From positions 124,001-188,000 of the forward strand of contig NZ_JAIVMC010000009.1 in the NCBI RefSeq assembly GCF_020177265.1: a stretch of 64,000 nucleotides of DNA, read 5' to 3'. The notes under the pieces are model-generated. The model was not told the DNA's origin. It worked only from the letters and a program-made list of their open reading frames with translations, and ran no database searches. The translations under genes were made by a program, and so were the position numbers. Below, piece after piece: positions 37,849-47,046 of the stretch. The stretch comes from Pseudooceanicola marinus. GTDB lineage: Bacteria; Pseudomonadota; Alphaproteobacteria; Rhodobacterales; Rhodobacteraceae. How positions within the stretch are numbered: position 1 is the stretch's first letter; the number at the start of each line of letters is the position of its first letter.

Positions 37849-38181
37849 TCAGCGGATCGTGCCGTCGACCAGCACCTCGCCCTCATCGGAGGGGTCGGCA
37901 GCTGCGGCGGCGGCGGCGGCCACCAGGGTGTTGCCCGAGGCGGCGGTGGTCAGGACCCTGGTGGAATTGTTCCAGTAGATCTTCGCGCCCTCGGTCCAGG
38001 CCTGCGCCGACGTCTTGGCATGGCTGAAGCGACCGCGCCGCACCAGGACGACGGGCTCGCCAGTTGCGGCCGGTGCCTGGGCAAACCCGAAGATGGAGCC
38101 GACCAGGACGCCGTCCCCAGCGTTGACATCATACGGGGCCGTGAGGGTGATGCTCTCACCCGGGGCAATATAGTTTTTCAT
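37849..38181 (-). CDS. Capsid decoration/stabilising protein (DUF2190)
   Basis: A 110-residue protein starting MKNYIAPGESITLTAPYDVNAGDGV, typical of DUF2190, a family of capsid cement proteins in lambda-like phages. It has an alanine-rich C-terminal stretch. It follows the capsid gene across a likely terminator, so its expression may be lower than or separate from the capsid. Confidence 0.8.
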   Translation of the reverse strand: MKNYIAPGESITLTAPYDVNAGDGVLVGSIFGFAQAPAATGEPVVLVRRGRFSHAKTSAQAWTEGAKIYWNNSTRVLTTAASGNTLVAAAAAAAADPSDEGEVLVDGTIR

Positions 38182-38211
38182 GGCGAACCTCTTTCGCGCT
38201 CAGGAAAGGAA

Positions 38212-38234
38212 AAGGGCGACCCGAGGCCGCCCTT
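38212..38234 (-). terminator. Hairpin after the capsid gene
   Basis: AAGGGCG (38212-38218) pairs with CGCCCTT (38228-38234). On the minus-strand transcript the stem is followed by TTCCTTTCC. It lies between the capsid fusion gene and the decoration gene and could act as a partial terminator or as a 3'-end stabiliser of capsid mRNA. Confidence 0.55.
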
Positions 38235-38273
38235 CAGTTCAGACCCGGACGGACCGGATCAGGGAGATTCAGG

Positions 38274-40382
38274 TCAGGACGCGCCGGGGTTCTTGTAGGA
38301 CCCGCGGAACTCGGTCGCCGCAGCACCGAAGATGTGCCGCGCATCCATCGTCACACGATCGGGGTTCATGCCCTCGACCGTGCGGACGACCGGCGCCTCG
38401 TACCCGTCGAGATAGGCCACCGAGATCGGGGGCAGCTCGCTCGACACCAGATACCAGGCTGCATCACTACCACCGGCGGCGGCGCTCAGCTGCGGTACGG
38501 TGATCGGCGTGAGCGTCCCCTTGTAGGGGTTGGCCTGCCCGTCCGTGGTCGGCACCGTCGCGGTGGCGAACTGCAGGGCAGGGACTTCCAGCGCCGGCGG
38601 AACGATCAGCTGATCCGGGGTGATCTGCAGGAAATCATCCTTATCCTTCGAGCCGAAGGCGGTTTGACCCCACATCGCCGCACGCCCCGCGCCGACCGAG
38701 GTGATCGAGATGGCGGCCCCTGCTGCGGCCAGGTTATTGTGCTTGGCCGCATGGAAGAGCGCGGTGCTGTCCGATTTCAGAACCGCATTGCTGCGGATCA
38801 GCGACCAGACCATGCTGTTTTCCATCATGCGCGCGGCCATGGCGAATTCGTTGGGGATACGGTTGAACGCCCCCATGTCGTCATTGACCACGGCCTCGAA
38901 GGTCAGATGGATGGTGCGACCACGGCGCTCGACCTTCAGGCCCTCGGCCTCATCGGCCAGCTGCGCCTGCTCATACTCGCCATTCTCCTTCACCGGCTTC
39001 AGCTGGAAGTCGCCGCCGAAGCGCACCGCGTTCAGCTCCCGGAAGTCCGAAGCCGACAGCGGAACGCCGGTGACCACGTTCCAGTTGGCACCGCGCCGGT
39101 TGTACTCGGCGATCAGCGTGCGGTTCATCACCTCGGTGGTGATATAGGCGAAGTCACTCACGCCATGGGCGCCCCCCATCATTGTGGTGGAGCGCATCCC
39201 GTTCATGATCACGTCGCTTTCGGAGAAGCCGCGCGAGGTGGAATCGCCGAGTTCCATCGCCAGGCGACGCACACGCAGGCCGCGATAGTCGGCGCCCGGC
39301 CCCGAGTAGTCGCGCATCATCGCCTGGATCATGCCCTCGGCCCGGGTCTCGGTTTCGTCGCGCGTCACGCGGACGCGGACGCCGCCACCGGTCTCACCGT
39401 CGTTCTGCGCCATGATCGCCATCATGCGGCGCGCTGCGGTATCTGCGGTGACGCCTTCGTCGATCACCCGCTCGACTTCCGCCTGGGTCAGTTGACCGGC
39501 GGCCATGAAGGGCTGCGCCGCCTCGCGGATGTCGCGCTGGCGCGTCCGCTCGGCGAGCTGGGCGCGCTGTGCGATCGCCGCCTCATCGGTGGCAGCCATC
39601 GACGGGGCGGGCGTGGGGTTGGAGGGGATCGGCGGGGTGACCGCCGGGGTGAGTTTATCCGGATCCATGCTGGTCTCCTGGGTTGCGGCCATGACGGCCT
39701 GAATGCGACCGGCGGCCCCGGTCTGACTGGCGCCGGGCACCTGGCCCGACGCGATGAAACGATCTGCGAACATGCGGAGCGTGGCCGCCGAGGCGCGGCT
39801 CAGCGACATGGCGGCTTCGAGCTCCGGCGGCGGGATCTCGGTGGCCCCGGTGATCGCATCGGCGAACCCGGCGGCAACTGCCTCGTCCGGCCCCAGCCAG
39901 GTCTCCTCGGTCATCATCTGCATGACCTCGTCGACAGGCCGCCCGGACCGCGCCGCGTAGACCCCGGCGTAGACACGGGCGAGCCGGTCCAGCTCCTCCG
40001 CCTGCTTGCGGAACTCTTCGGCGTTGCCGCACAGGCAGGTCGCCGGATTGTGGATCATCAGCAGCGACCCGGCCGTCATCTCGATCCGGTCCGCCGACAT
40101 GATCATCAGCGAGGCGGCCGAGGCGGCCACGCCACCGACGACGACGGTCACAGCCCCCTTGTGCGCTTCGAAAGCAGCACGAATGGCCTCACCTTCATAG
40201 GGGCTGCCCCCGGGCGAGTTGACGCGCACGGTGACATCACCGTCGAAGCGGTCCAGCGCCTCCCGCACCATGCGGGCCGAGAAGCACCCGCTTTCGAGGA
40301 ACCGGCAGAAGTCATGGGGGAGCACGTCGCCCTCCAGGATGATCTCGCCATTCAGGATCAGGTCTTCACCGTCCATCTTCAT
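38274..40382 (-). CDS. Prohead protease/major capsid protein fusion
   Basis: A 702-residue fusion. Residues 1-200 are a ClpP-like (S14) prohead protease: VNSPGGSPYEGEAI, the catalytic serine in GGVAASAASLM, and histidine in MIHNPAT. A proline/alanine-rich linker and scaffold-like helical part (about 225-340) follows. Residues about 360-702 form the capsid domain (NWNVVTGVPLSASDFREL, then the C-terminal P-loop region). Self-cleavage would free the capsid protein. A known fusion type in lambda-like phages. It overlaps the portal gene by 17 bases. Confidence 0.88.
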   Translation of the reverse strand: MKMDGEDLILNGEIILEGDVLPHDFCRFLESGCFSARMVREALDRFDGDVTVRVNSPGGSPYEGEAIRAAFEAHKGAVTVVVGGVAASAASLMIMSADRIEMTAGSLLMIHNPATCLCGNAEEFRKQAEELDRLARVYAGVYAARSGRPVDEVMQMMTEETWLGPDEAVAAGFADAITGATEIPPPELEAAMSLSRASAATLRMFADRFIASGQVPGASQTGAAGRIQAVMAATQETSMDPDKLTPAVTPPIPSNPTPAPSMAATDEAAIAQRAQLAERTRQRDIREAAQPFMAAGQLTQAEVERVIDEGVTADTAARRMMAIMAQNDGETGGGVRVRVTRDETETRAEGMIQAMMRDYSGPGADYRGLRVRRLAMELGDSTSRGFSESDVIMNGMRSTTMMGGAHGVSDFAYITTEVMNRTLIAEYNRRGANWNVVTGVPLSASDFRELNAVRFGGDFQLKPVKENGEYEQAQLADEAEGLKVERRGRTIHLTFEAVVNDDMGAFNRIPNEFAMAARMMENSMVWSLIRSNAVLKSDSTALFHAAKHNNLAAAGAAISITSVGAGRAAMWGQTAFGSKDKDDFLQITPDQLIVPPALEVPALQFATATVPTTDGQANPYKGTLTPITVPQLSAAAGGSDAAWYLVSSELPPISVAYLDGYEAPVVRTVEGMNPDRVTMDARHIFGAAATEFRGSYKNPGAS

Positions 40383-41805
40383 TCTCCTGTTGTTCGGTGT
40401 TGTTGCCGCTCGCTGCGCTATCGCGTGCAGCGTCCTCGGCCCGTTCCCGCGCGATCACGTCGGGGTCGTATCCCATCTCGCGCTGCTTGCGCTGGCGGCT
40501 GGTCAGGCCCGCTTCGATCTCGCTGACAGCGGCACCGATCTCCTTCGAGGGGTCGATCAGCGGACGCCGTGGAGGCGTCCAGTCCAGCCCGGCAGGTACG
40601 GGCGGCAGGGCCTGCGAAAGACGCACCAGGCGCCAGGTGTCGAGGGTCCAGCGCCCGATCCCGGCGCAGAGCTGACCGATGATCAGCTGCTGCTGCCAGG
40701 TCTGGATGAACCGGTCCATCTCCATGCGGCCCATGCGGCCGGAACTGAAGTTCACACCCGTCAGATCCCCGAAACTCTCATAGGTCAGGCCCAGGCCCGT
40801 CGCGATGGTCCGGACGCCTTCGCGCATGAAGTCCGAGTAGCCATCTACCTTCGGCGGCTCCGAGGGCGTCACGGTCTGGCCAGGCCCTAGACCGACAATC
40901 GCGCCCGGCGCCACGTTTTCCATGGCAGCGCCGTTGAAGACGTTCCCGTCCTCGCTCGCGCTGACGAAGAACGCCAGCAGCGATGCGATCTTCTGCTTGA
41001 GGATCTGTGCTTCCTGGTAGTCGCTCAGTTCACCGATGGTCATCATGACCGGAGCGAGCCAGGGCACGCCGCGCATCTGTCCCGGGCGATCGATCCGCCG
41101 CACGTGGATGATCTGCGCGGCCGGAACGCGGCGACTGGTGAAGCGGTTCCCGCGAAGCCGAAGACCATCTCCCGGATGGACGTCGTAAAGGTGATAGGCC
41201 ACGGCCTTCCCGGTCGGGCCGTACTCGATCCCCTCGATGACTTCGTTCTGCCCATAGCTGGTGATGGTCTCATCGAGGTGGTCGACCTCCATCAACTGTA
41301 CCTGGAACGGCAGCTTCAGGTCGGGCTCGAAACGCAGATTCCGCATACGCCGCCGGACCAGGACTTCGCCATCACTGAACACCGCATTCATCACCTGCCG
41401 CTGGATGCCCGGCAGAGCCTCCACTCCGTGGGCGTCGATGGCCGGTGTCAGCAGGTGCGCACGAATGACATCCATGGCAACCCGCGCCGCATCCGGGTCA
41501 TCATCCACAGTCCGCACCGAGGGCATGACCCCGGTCCCGACCACGTTGCCCGTGGTGACGGCTTGCCCACGCACGGCGAGGGACCGATTGCGGATCATGT
41601 CGCGCGACAGGTTCCGAAGCTGCTTCCGGGACCCGCCGGCGGCGGTATCGGCATTGGTGCCCGGCGCCTTCCATCCGTGCGTGCGGCGCCCCTTGCTGGC
41701 GGCGTTGTAGTTCATCAACACCCGCGCCCGAGCACGGGCGGCCACTCGCCGGACCCCGCGCTCCGGCGAGAGGGCGAGGATCGCGCGGTCGATCAGGTTG
41801 TCCAT
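40366..41805 (-). CDS. Phage portal protein, lambda B family
   Basis: A 479-residue portal of the lambda family. It shows GWKAPGTNADTAAGGSRKQLRNLSRDM near the N-terminus and the conserved RIDRPGQMRGVPWLAPVM segment mid-protein, with a Ser/Gly-rich end. Twelve copies form the DNA channel at one capsid vertex. ATG 41805 overlaps the gpW stop as TGATG. Confidence 0.92.
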   Translation of the reverse strand: MDNLIDRAILALSPERGVRRVAARARARVLMNYNAASKGRRTHGWKAPGTNADTAAGGSRKQLRNLSRDMIRNRSLAVRGQAVTTGNVVGTGVMPSVRTVDDDPDAARVAMDVIRAHLLTPAIDAHGVEALPGIQRQVMNAVFSDGEVLVRRRMRNLRFEPDLKLPFQVQLMEVDHLDETITSYGQNEVIEGIEYGPTGKAVAYHLYDVHPGDGLRLRGNRFTSRRVPAAQIIHVRRIDRPGQMRGVPWLAPVMMTIGELSDYQEAQILKQKIASLLAFFVSASEDGNVFNGAAMENVAPGAIVGLGPGQTVTPSEPPKVDGYSDFMREGVRTIATGLGLTYESFGDLTGVNFSSGRMGRMEMDRFIQTWQQQLIIGQLCAGIGRWTLDTWRLVRLSQALPPVPAGLDWTPPRRPLIDPSKEIGAAVSEIEAGLTSRQRKQREMGYDPDVIARERAEDAARDSAASGNNTEQQENEDGR

Positions 41806-42008
41806 CACAGACCCCGCGAGGTGTGGGCATAGGACAGCACGGGGCCGGTGACCGGCCGCCCGGCGATCTCAGCTTCCATCTGCTGAAGCTGTCGGCGCAT
41901 GTCGGCGAGAGAGGCATACTGCACCTCCTCCCCGTCCATGCTCACTCGCGTCACGCCTTTGGCGATGGCCGCGCGGAGCGCGTCCACCTGGTCCAAATTG
42001 TAGGACAT
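41805..42008 (-). CDS. Head-tail joining protein gpW
   Basis: A 67-residue gpW-type protein: DQVDALRAAIAKGVTRVSMDG and ASLADMRRQLQQMEAEIAG, the helix-hairpin-helix pattern of lambda gpW. It stabilises DNA in the filled head and prepares the tail joint. It lies between terminase and portal genes as in lambda. Confidence 0.88.
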   Translation of the reverse strand: MSYNLDQVDALRAAIAKGVTRVSMDGEEVQYASLADMRRQLQQMEAEIAGRPVTGPVLSYAHTSRGL

Positions 42009-42011
42009 GGC

Positions 42012-44168
42012 TCACCTCTTGAGGAAATTGATCTGTTTCGGGGCCGCGCGTTGCGGCGCGGCAGCTGTGTCTTTCTTGGCCGCCCCGTCTTCTTCTAGCG
42101 GCGCGGCAAAGGCGTTCTGCGGCCCGCCCAAGGCCCAGGGCGGGGGCGACGCCCAGTTGACGGACAGAAGGCCCTTGTGCTCCGCGAGGGCACGCGCCTG
42201 GACGGTGAGGTCGGTGCCCTCGTTGCGGACCTGGCCAGCCTTCTTTGACCAGCCGTCTTTCAGCCTTTCCTCGGCCACATACTCGCCGAGCTGGTCTTCG
42301 TTCTCTTCCATCCAGCTGGGCAGGTAGACGGCGCCCGCGCCGCCCGAGGCCTTCCGAAGCGAGGCCTCCAGCGTGTCCTTGAGGCGGTCCGTCGCCATGG
42401 TCAGCAGCTTGATCGGCCGCGCCCGCTTGCCGTTCGAAGCGCGGTCAGGCGCTTCGTACTTGACCCGAAACGGGGTCTTCCAGCCGCCTTGCCCACGCGT
42501 CAGGCGCCAGCGATGGCCCGCGTGGTTCCGGCGCCGGTCCATCAGGAAGGCCTCGGCATTGTCGGAGACGCCCGGCTCGCCCTGGAAGTCCACGCCCACG
42601 AACACGGCGCGCAGCCCATAGTCGGCCCCCTCGACCGGGATGACCCGGTCCTGGAGCGGCTTCAGAAGGTCCCAATCCTCGACGTAGCGGGCCGGATCGA
42701 GGCGGCGGCGATTGCCGTCCGCATCAGCCTGGGCGTTCGGGGCGCCTTCGGGTGGTTGCGTCATGTCAGTGCGGTCGACCACCTGAGACCGTCCGCCTTC
42801 GCCCCAGGCGGTGACCTGGACCGGGAACCATCCCTTCTGCACGTCGACCGTGATCGTGATGAACCGGGTCCAGTCCGGCGCCACGCCCTTGCGTGCCGGC
42901 TGCAGGTGATCCTTCAGGAATTGGACGCCGAGCGCGTCTTCATCTTCAGCCACCAAGCGGCGGTGCGGGATCCCGATCGATGTATAGTGGCACATCGCCA
43001 GATCTGCATCGTCGCCCAGCGTCTCCGCCCGACGGCGCGCATTCTCATACTCCGCGACCAGCTCCGACCAGGTCGAGAAGCGCGCGGCAGCGCCGTTCAG
43101 CGCGTAGCTCGCCACTTCGGTCTTGCGCAGCGCCTCATCCTCGATCGAGACAAGCTGTCCGGGCAGGCGCCCCTCGTGACGCCAGCCCCCCTTGCCGGCG
43201 AGCGCTCGCGCATTCATTTCGTTTTTGTGGCGATGCGCCAGGAGCGAGCCGCAGTGTGGACATGCCATCTCGGCACTGTCGCCGGCGTCCCCCGGGTCGA
43301 GGCTTTCATCGTAGACCAACCGGTCGAAGCGGGGCTCGAACTCCCCGCCACAGTCGTGGCACTCCCAATACCAGCGCCCACGCGTGCCTTCATTGTAGAA
43401 GACCACGATCCCGCCGGCGACCGGCGGCATCTCATGCGGGCGGTCCTTCGTCGGGCGCCAGGACGGATCGAGGACGGGCCAGGCCGGGCTGCCCTCGCCC
43501 AAAACGCAACCGCGGCTCATGTAGCTGCGGATCCGCCGCATTGCCATCCGGATCGGGCTGCCCTCCGGGTTGTCCTTCCCCCCGAGCACCAGCGGCATGT
43601 GATCAACGTCGGTGAGCAGCACAAGGCCATAGGTGCCGCCGGAGAGGATCGTCGGGGTCGGATACCCGATCGTCAGCCGCATCCCCCGAAAGCGTTTCCG
43701 CGAGAACGTGCTGTCCTCCCGGCCACGCCCCAGGCGATCCCAGAGCTCCGGGCTGTTCCGGATCGTCGGGTCAAGCTTCTCCTCGACCCACTTGTCACGG
43801 TCCCCCTTCGTCATGTGCACGATCAGCGTAGGCCTCTGATCGCAGGTCACGGCGTGGAAAGCCGTCGTCTCCAGCATCTTCGTCTTGCCGCTCTGAGACG
43901 GCCCGACGAACCCGACACCCTTGAACCGACGGCTTTGGGTCATGTCGGTCGGCTCGACCATGTAGGGCGTCAGGTCCCTGTCGAAATCCTGCCAGGCCCC
44001 CTGGACCTCGACCCGAACGTAGCGCTCAGCCGCAGCGGTCGGAGAGACGCGGCTCGGCGGATCGAGGATCGGCAGGCAATCAGCCAGGATCTCCTGCGGT
44101 GTGGTCAGTGGCGGCAGAGGCGCGAACTGCATTCGCTGCCCCAAGCGGCCCTCCGAGACCTGGACCAT
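42012..44168 (-). CDS. Terminase large subunit, GpA family
   Basis: A 718-residue GpA-type packaging ATPase-nuclease. Walker A is GPSQSGKT (about residues 89-96), Walker B is in YGLVLLTDVDHM, and a zinc-binding CHDC...CPHC pair lies around 272-308. The C-terminal half carries the nuclease (VFVGVDFQG acidic motif). It packages DNA from cos-like sites in lambda relatives. It overlaps the small subunit gene by one base. Confidence 0.93.
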   Translation of the reverse strand: MVQVSEGRLGQRMQFAPLPPLTTPQEILADCLPILDPPSRVSPTAAAERYVRVEVQGAWQDFDRDLTPYMVEPTDMTQSRRFKGVGFVGPSQSGKTKMLETTAFHAVTCDQRPTLIVHMTKGDRDKWVEEKLDPTIRNSPELWDRLGRGREDSTFSRKRFRGMRLTIGYPTPTILSGGTYGLVLLTDVDHMPLVLGGKDNPEGSPIRMAMRRIRSYMSRGCVLGEGSPAWPVLDPSWRPTKDRPHEMPPVAGGIVVFYNEGTRGRWYWECHDCGGEFEPRFDRLVYDESLDPGDAGDSAEMACPHCGSLLAHRHKNEMNARALAGKGGWRHEGRLPGQLVSIEDEALRKTEVASYALNGAAARFSTWSELVAEYENARRRAETLGDDADLAMCHYTSIGIPHRRLVAEDEDALGVQFLKDHLQPARKGVAPDWTRFITITVDVQKGWFPVQVTAWGEGGRSQVVDRTDMTQPPEGAPNAQADADGNRRRLDPARYVEDWDLLKPLQDRVIPVEGADYGLRAVFVGVDFQGEPGVSDNAEAFLMDRRRNHAGHRWRLTRGQGGWKTPFRVKYEAPDRASNGKRARPIKLLTMATDRLKDTLEASLRKASGGAGAVYLPSWMEENEDQLGEYVAEERLKDGWSKKAGQVRNEGTDLTVQARALAEHKGLLSVNWASPPPWALGGPQNAFAAPLEEDGAAKKDTAAAPQRAAPKQINFLKR

Positions 44169-44803
44169 CAGCCCGTCTCATCCCGTCGGGCGAGCGAAGT
44201 CACCTCGCCCGGCTGGAAGGTTTGCTCAAAGCGCTGGCGGGCGCCCGTCAGCGCAGCATCACAGCGACGCTGCATCTTCTCGACCTGGTCAGGCTCCAGG
44301 CTGAACTCCATCTCGGCGAAGTCCACCAGCGTAGTGACCTGCTGGCGGAACTCGCTCAGCACGTCGTCGAAGAGCTCGCGCACCCGCTCGGTCCTCGTCA
44401 GCTCACCTCGAAGCTCGGCGGCCCGGTTGCGCCGATAGTCGGCGTCGGCCTCCTCGGCAATCTGCTTTGCGGTGAGCGCCTGCGTCGCTGGCACCTCTTC
44501 ATCGTCATTCCGAAAGAGCAGCCGCATCTGCATGGCTGCATCCTCAGCCGCCGCCGTCTCTTGCCGGGACTCCTCATCGCGCCAGAGCTTCCAAGCATAG
44601 ACCTCGGCAAGCCGGAACTCATAGGCTTGGCCATTCGTCCCACGGCTCAACACCGGCAGGCCCTGCTCCAGGTAGCGCGTGATCATCGGCTCCGAAACAT
44701 TTAGGGCCAACGCGCACTGACGACGATTGACCGTGGTGTCTTCCTGGCCATTGGGCAGCGGAAACTGCCGCAGGGCCGCCTCCAAATCGAAGCCCACGCT
44801 CAT
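44168..44803 (-). CDS. Terminase small subunit (Nu1-like)
   Basis: A 211-residue protein. An N-terminal winged-helix segment (NRRQCALALNVSEPMITRYL, then a YEFRLAEVYAW wing) fits Nu1/DUF1441-type DNA-recognition subunits; the C-terminal part is helical and should bind the large subunit. It starts the head-tail module in the direction of transcription. Confidence 0.82.
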   Translation of the reverse strand: MSVGFDLEAALRQFPLPNGQEDTTVNRRQCALALNVSEPMITRYLEQGLPVLSRGTNGQAYEFRLAEVYAWKLWRDEESRQETAAAEDAAMQMRLLFRNDDEEVPATQALTAKQIAEEADADYRRNRAAELRGELTRTERVRELFDDVLSEFRQQVTTLVDFAEMEFSLEPDQVEKMQRRCDAALTGARQRFEQTFQPGEVTSLARRDETG

Positions 44804-44923
44804 TTCTCCATAGCAATGAAAACAACAACCACGTCCGAAAGGCTCTTCGGAAATGGCCCATTTGCACGTATCGGGGCGCGAATTACCCCCGTGACGGCAC
44901 CCCTGGGGAAGGACCCGCCGGGG

Positions 44924-45649
44924 TTATCGGCGCCGACCGCGCGCAGCATTCCGGGCGGCCTCGCGCATGAACTTCCGAAGGTTCTTCGGCAGCTGACGCT
45001 TGACCACTCGCTCGGCTACCGTCTGGACCGGGAGCCGCTTTTCGTATCGCGCCTGCGCTTCCGAGAAATGCAGGATCTTCGTCAGCTTCCCGCGCGCGCC
45101 GCGCTTGTAGACCCCGGGCGAGAGCTTCGACCCCTCGCGCGGAACGAAGTAGCCGGCCCGGCGCCGATTCCTCTTGCGGCTGGCCTCCGTTGTGTTCGCG
45201 CGGCGATCACCCTGTGACTGCACCGCCGAGAGGACCTGGTTCATCTGGCCACGCGACCAGTTGCCATGCTTGTTCAGTCGCGCGCCCCGAGCAGGCGTCA
45301 CCGTCTGGATAATGCCGTGGTATCTCAGCCGAGAGGTTAGCAGGCGCTCGATGCCTGTCTTCGGACGCGGGCCGCCCCGGACCTGCGTTCGAAGATAGTG
45401 GCGAGCTGCGGCCGCATCCTTCAGGTCGACGTCAGAATAGGGTCGCGAGCGCGTCGCCGGGATCACCCTGAAAGCATTCAGCGTCCAGCGGGTCGGCTGG
45501 TCGAAGGCGCTCTGCATTTCGTCCTGAAAGCCCGCCCGAACATCGCGCGCGGTCTCCGTAAGCGCCCGCACCTGGGCAAATTCGGTCTCCGATAGGTAGC
45601 GATCAAAGGCCCGGCTCACATTCGAGACATCGCATTTGATCGAGAACAC
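44924..45649 (-). CDS. Basic phage protein, HK97 gp10-like candidate
   Basis: A 241-residue very basic protein (many Arg and Lys in the C-terminal half, ending NAARGRRR). GTG 45649 is a well-supported start: GGAGGAG lies 7 nt upstream. The N-terminal part (FDRYLSETEFAQVRALTETARDV) recalls minor tail proteins of the HK97 gp10 type, but its place upstream of the terminase is unusual for that. Function uncertain. Confidence 0.6.
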   Translation of the reverse strand: MFSIKCDVSNVSRAFDRYLSETEFAQVRALTETARDVRAGFQDEMQSAFDQPTRWTLNAFRVIPATRSRPYSDVDLKDAAAARHYLRTQVRGGPRPKTGIERLLTSRLRYHGIIQTVTPARGARLNKHGNWSRGQMNQVLSAVQSQGDRRANTTEASRKRNRRRAGYFVPREGSKLSPGVYKRGARGKLTKILHFSEAQARYEKRLPVQTVAERVVKRQLPKNLRKFMREAARNAARGRRR

Positions 45650-45779
45650 GGCGAGGCTCCTCCAATGGCTATTCGCCCCAATCCCAGACGAATAGAAGGC
45701 AATTCTTATTGCGTCAGGTGCGCCACCCAAATTAGCATCGTACGGCCCGCCATTAGGGCAAACGACACCGAGGGAGAAT

Positions 45780-46136
45780 ATGACCTACACTGCATCAATC
45801 TTGGCGACCGTCGCAGCGCTTTCACTTGCTGGCTGCAACGCTTCGACTTTCTCGAAAATCGAAGAGAGCAAGCCGGTCCCACTTTCAGCGGCTCAGATCT
45901 CACAAATCGAGGACACGGTCACGCGTGATTTCTTTGATCCTGCCACCGCCCAATTCCGCGACTTGCGAGCTGTCACTGTTCACCTAGCAGACGGCACGAC
46001 AGAGACACGCGTCTGCGGCGAAGTGAACGGAAAGAACCGTATGGGCGGATATGTAGGCTTCCAAGGCTTCGGCGGTCAGCTCATCAATGGCCGTTTTCAA
46101 CAGGAGCCGTTCTTCGCGCCATGCGAGCAGTGGTAG
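45780..46136 (+). CDS. Lipoprotein moron in the late region
   Basis: A 118-residue lipoprotein. The signal ends in the lipobox LSLAGC (C19) and the mature part has two more cysteines (C79, C115), possibly a disulfide, with GEVNGKNRMGGYVGFQGFGG conserved-looking. It runs on the plus strand among minus-strand morphogenesis genes, with its own GAGGGAG ribosome site and a downstream hairpin. This is the classic layout of a moron expressed from the prophage. A role in superinfection exclusion is possible but unproven. Confidence 0.8.
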   Translation: MTYTASILATVAALSLAGCNASTFSKIEESKPVPLSAAQISQIEDTVTRDFFDPATAQFRDLRAVTVHLADGTTETRVCGEVNGKNRMGGYVGFQGFGGQLINGRFQQEPFFAPCEQW

Positions 46137-46142
46137 AAGAAA

Positions 46143-46171
46143 GCCCGGCGGCTGAAGGATCGGCCCCGGGC
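46143..46171 (+). terminator. Hairpin after the lipoprotein moron
   Basis: GCCCGG (46143-46148) and CCGGGC (46166-46171) form a 6-bp GC stem just after the moron stop, followed by ACATTTCTC. Probable terminator of the single-gene transcript. Confidence 0.45.
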
Positions 46172-46218
46172 ACATTTCTCGATGATGTCACAAGTGATGT
46201 CATTGGAAGGGCTAAGCG

Positions 46219-47046
46219 TCAAGCCCCTTCGTTTCGCTGCCTGGGCCGCACCAGATCATAGCCCTGCATGCGATCCAGCGCCGCGCAGAGCGACAGGCGC
46301 AAGGCATTCCGGCTTTTCTGGTCCACGGCCCAGCCATGAGCCTTCAGAACGCCCTCCAGCGTCTGCCCTCCGATGCACACCATGTCGACCAGCACGCGCA
46401 CCCGGATCGCACGGCGCTTGAGGCCGCCCGGCCGGATCCGCCGCACCTCCTTTGCCAGGCCATCACCGATCCGACGGTGCATCGCGCGCAGCTGCTGGAA
46501 GTCCTGCAGGATGGCGGTCTCACGATCACCTGGCCCGCCGCCACCAGACACCCGGCCCTCGAATGAGGAACACGAAACGCCAGCGCAGGCTACCCGCTCA
46601 CTCAATGCCGCGTAGGTTCGTCCGATGCTGATCTGGCCCGGATTGAACGGCGCGACAAACGCGGGCGGCTCACGACCCTCAGCCTCGGCACGGCGCCGGG
46701 TTGCCGCGTGGCGGTTGGACGCCTGGCGCTCCATCTCGTCGAAGGCATCGCAGACCCGAGCAGCATCCCGCCCCTCGAAGCCGTCGTGACGCCGCACGAA
46801 GCCACCGGTGCTGGTTGCTTCCATCCGACGCGGCGTGATCCGCTGCATCGGTCCGCGCCCTGGCGCGACGGGAATGTCCGGCCCACAGCTGGCCGGCGGC
46901 TGCGCGGCTTCGAGGATCGCAGCACAGGCGGCATCGCTCTCCGCAATGCGGGGCGGAATGCGCCCGACTGCCGCCCGCCCGGGCTGGCCCGGTCCGACAT
47001 AGATCACCGCTTCAGCCAGGACCTCTTCCTTGCGTCTCGCCATCAT
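46219..47046 (-). CDS. Phage protein upstream of the late genes, unknown
   Basis: A 275-residue protein. The C-terminal 100 residues (RAIRVRVLVDMVCIGGQTLEGVL, then HGWAVDQKSRNALRLSL) look like a helical DNA-binding domain. It is the last gene before the terminase region and is translated after the adjacent 193-residue protein, with a 4-base overlap. A Q-type late regulator is a reasonable guess from position only. Confidence 0.6.
   Translation of the reverse strand: MMARRKEEVLAEAVIYVGPGQPGRAAVGRIPPRIAESDAACAAILEAAQPPASCGPDIPVAPGRGPMQRITPRRMEATSTGGFVRRHDGFEGRDAARVCDAFDEMERQASNRHAATRRRAEAEGREPPAFVAPFNPGQISIGRTYAALSERVACAGVSCSSFEGRVSGGGGPGDRETAILQDFQQLRAMHRRIGDGLAKEVRRIRPGGLKRRAIRVRVLVDMVCIGGQTLEGVLKAHGWAVDQKSRNALRLSLCAALDRMQGYDLVRPRQRNEGA

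Noticed and set aside
38334-40526. A 730-codon plus-strand frame across the capsid gene
   Set aside because: Antisense to the protease-capsid fusion, with His/Arg/Gly-rich low-complexity composition.
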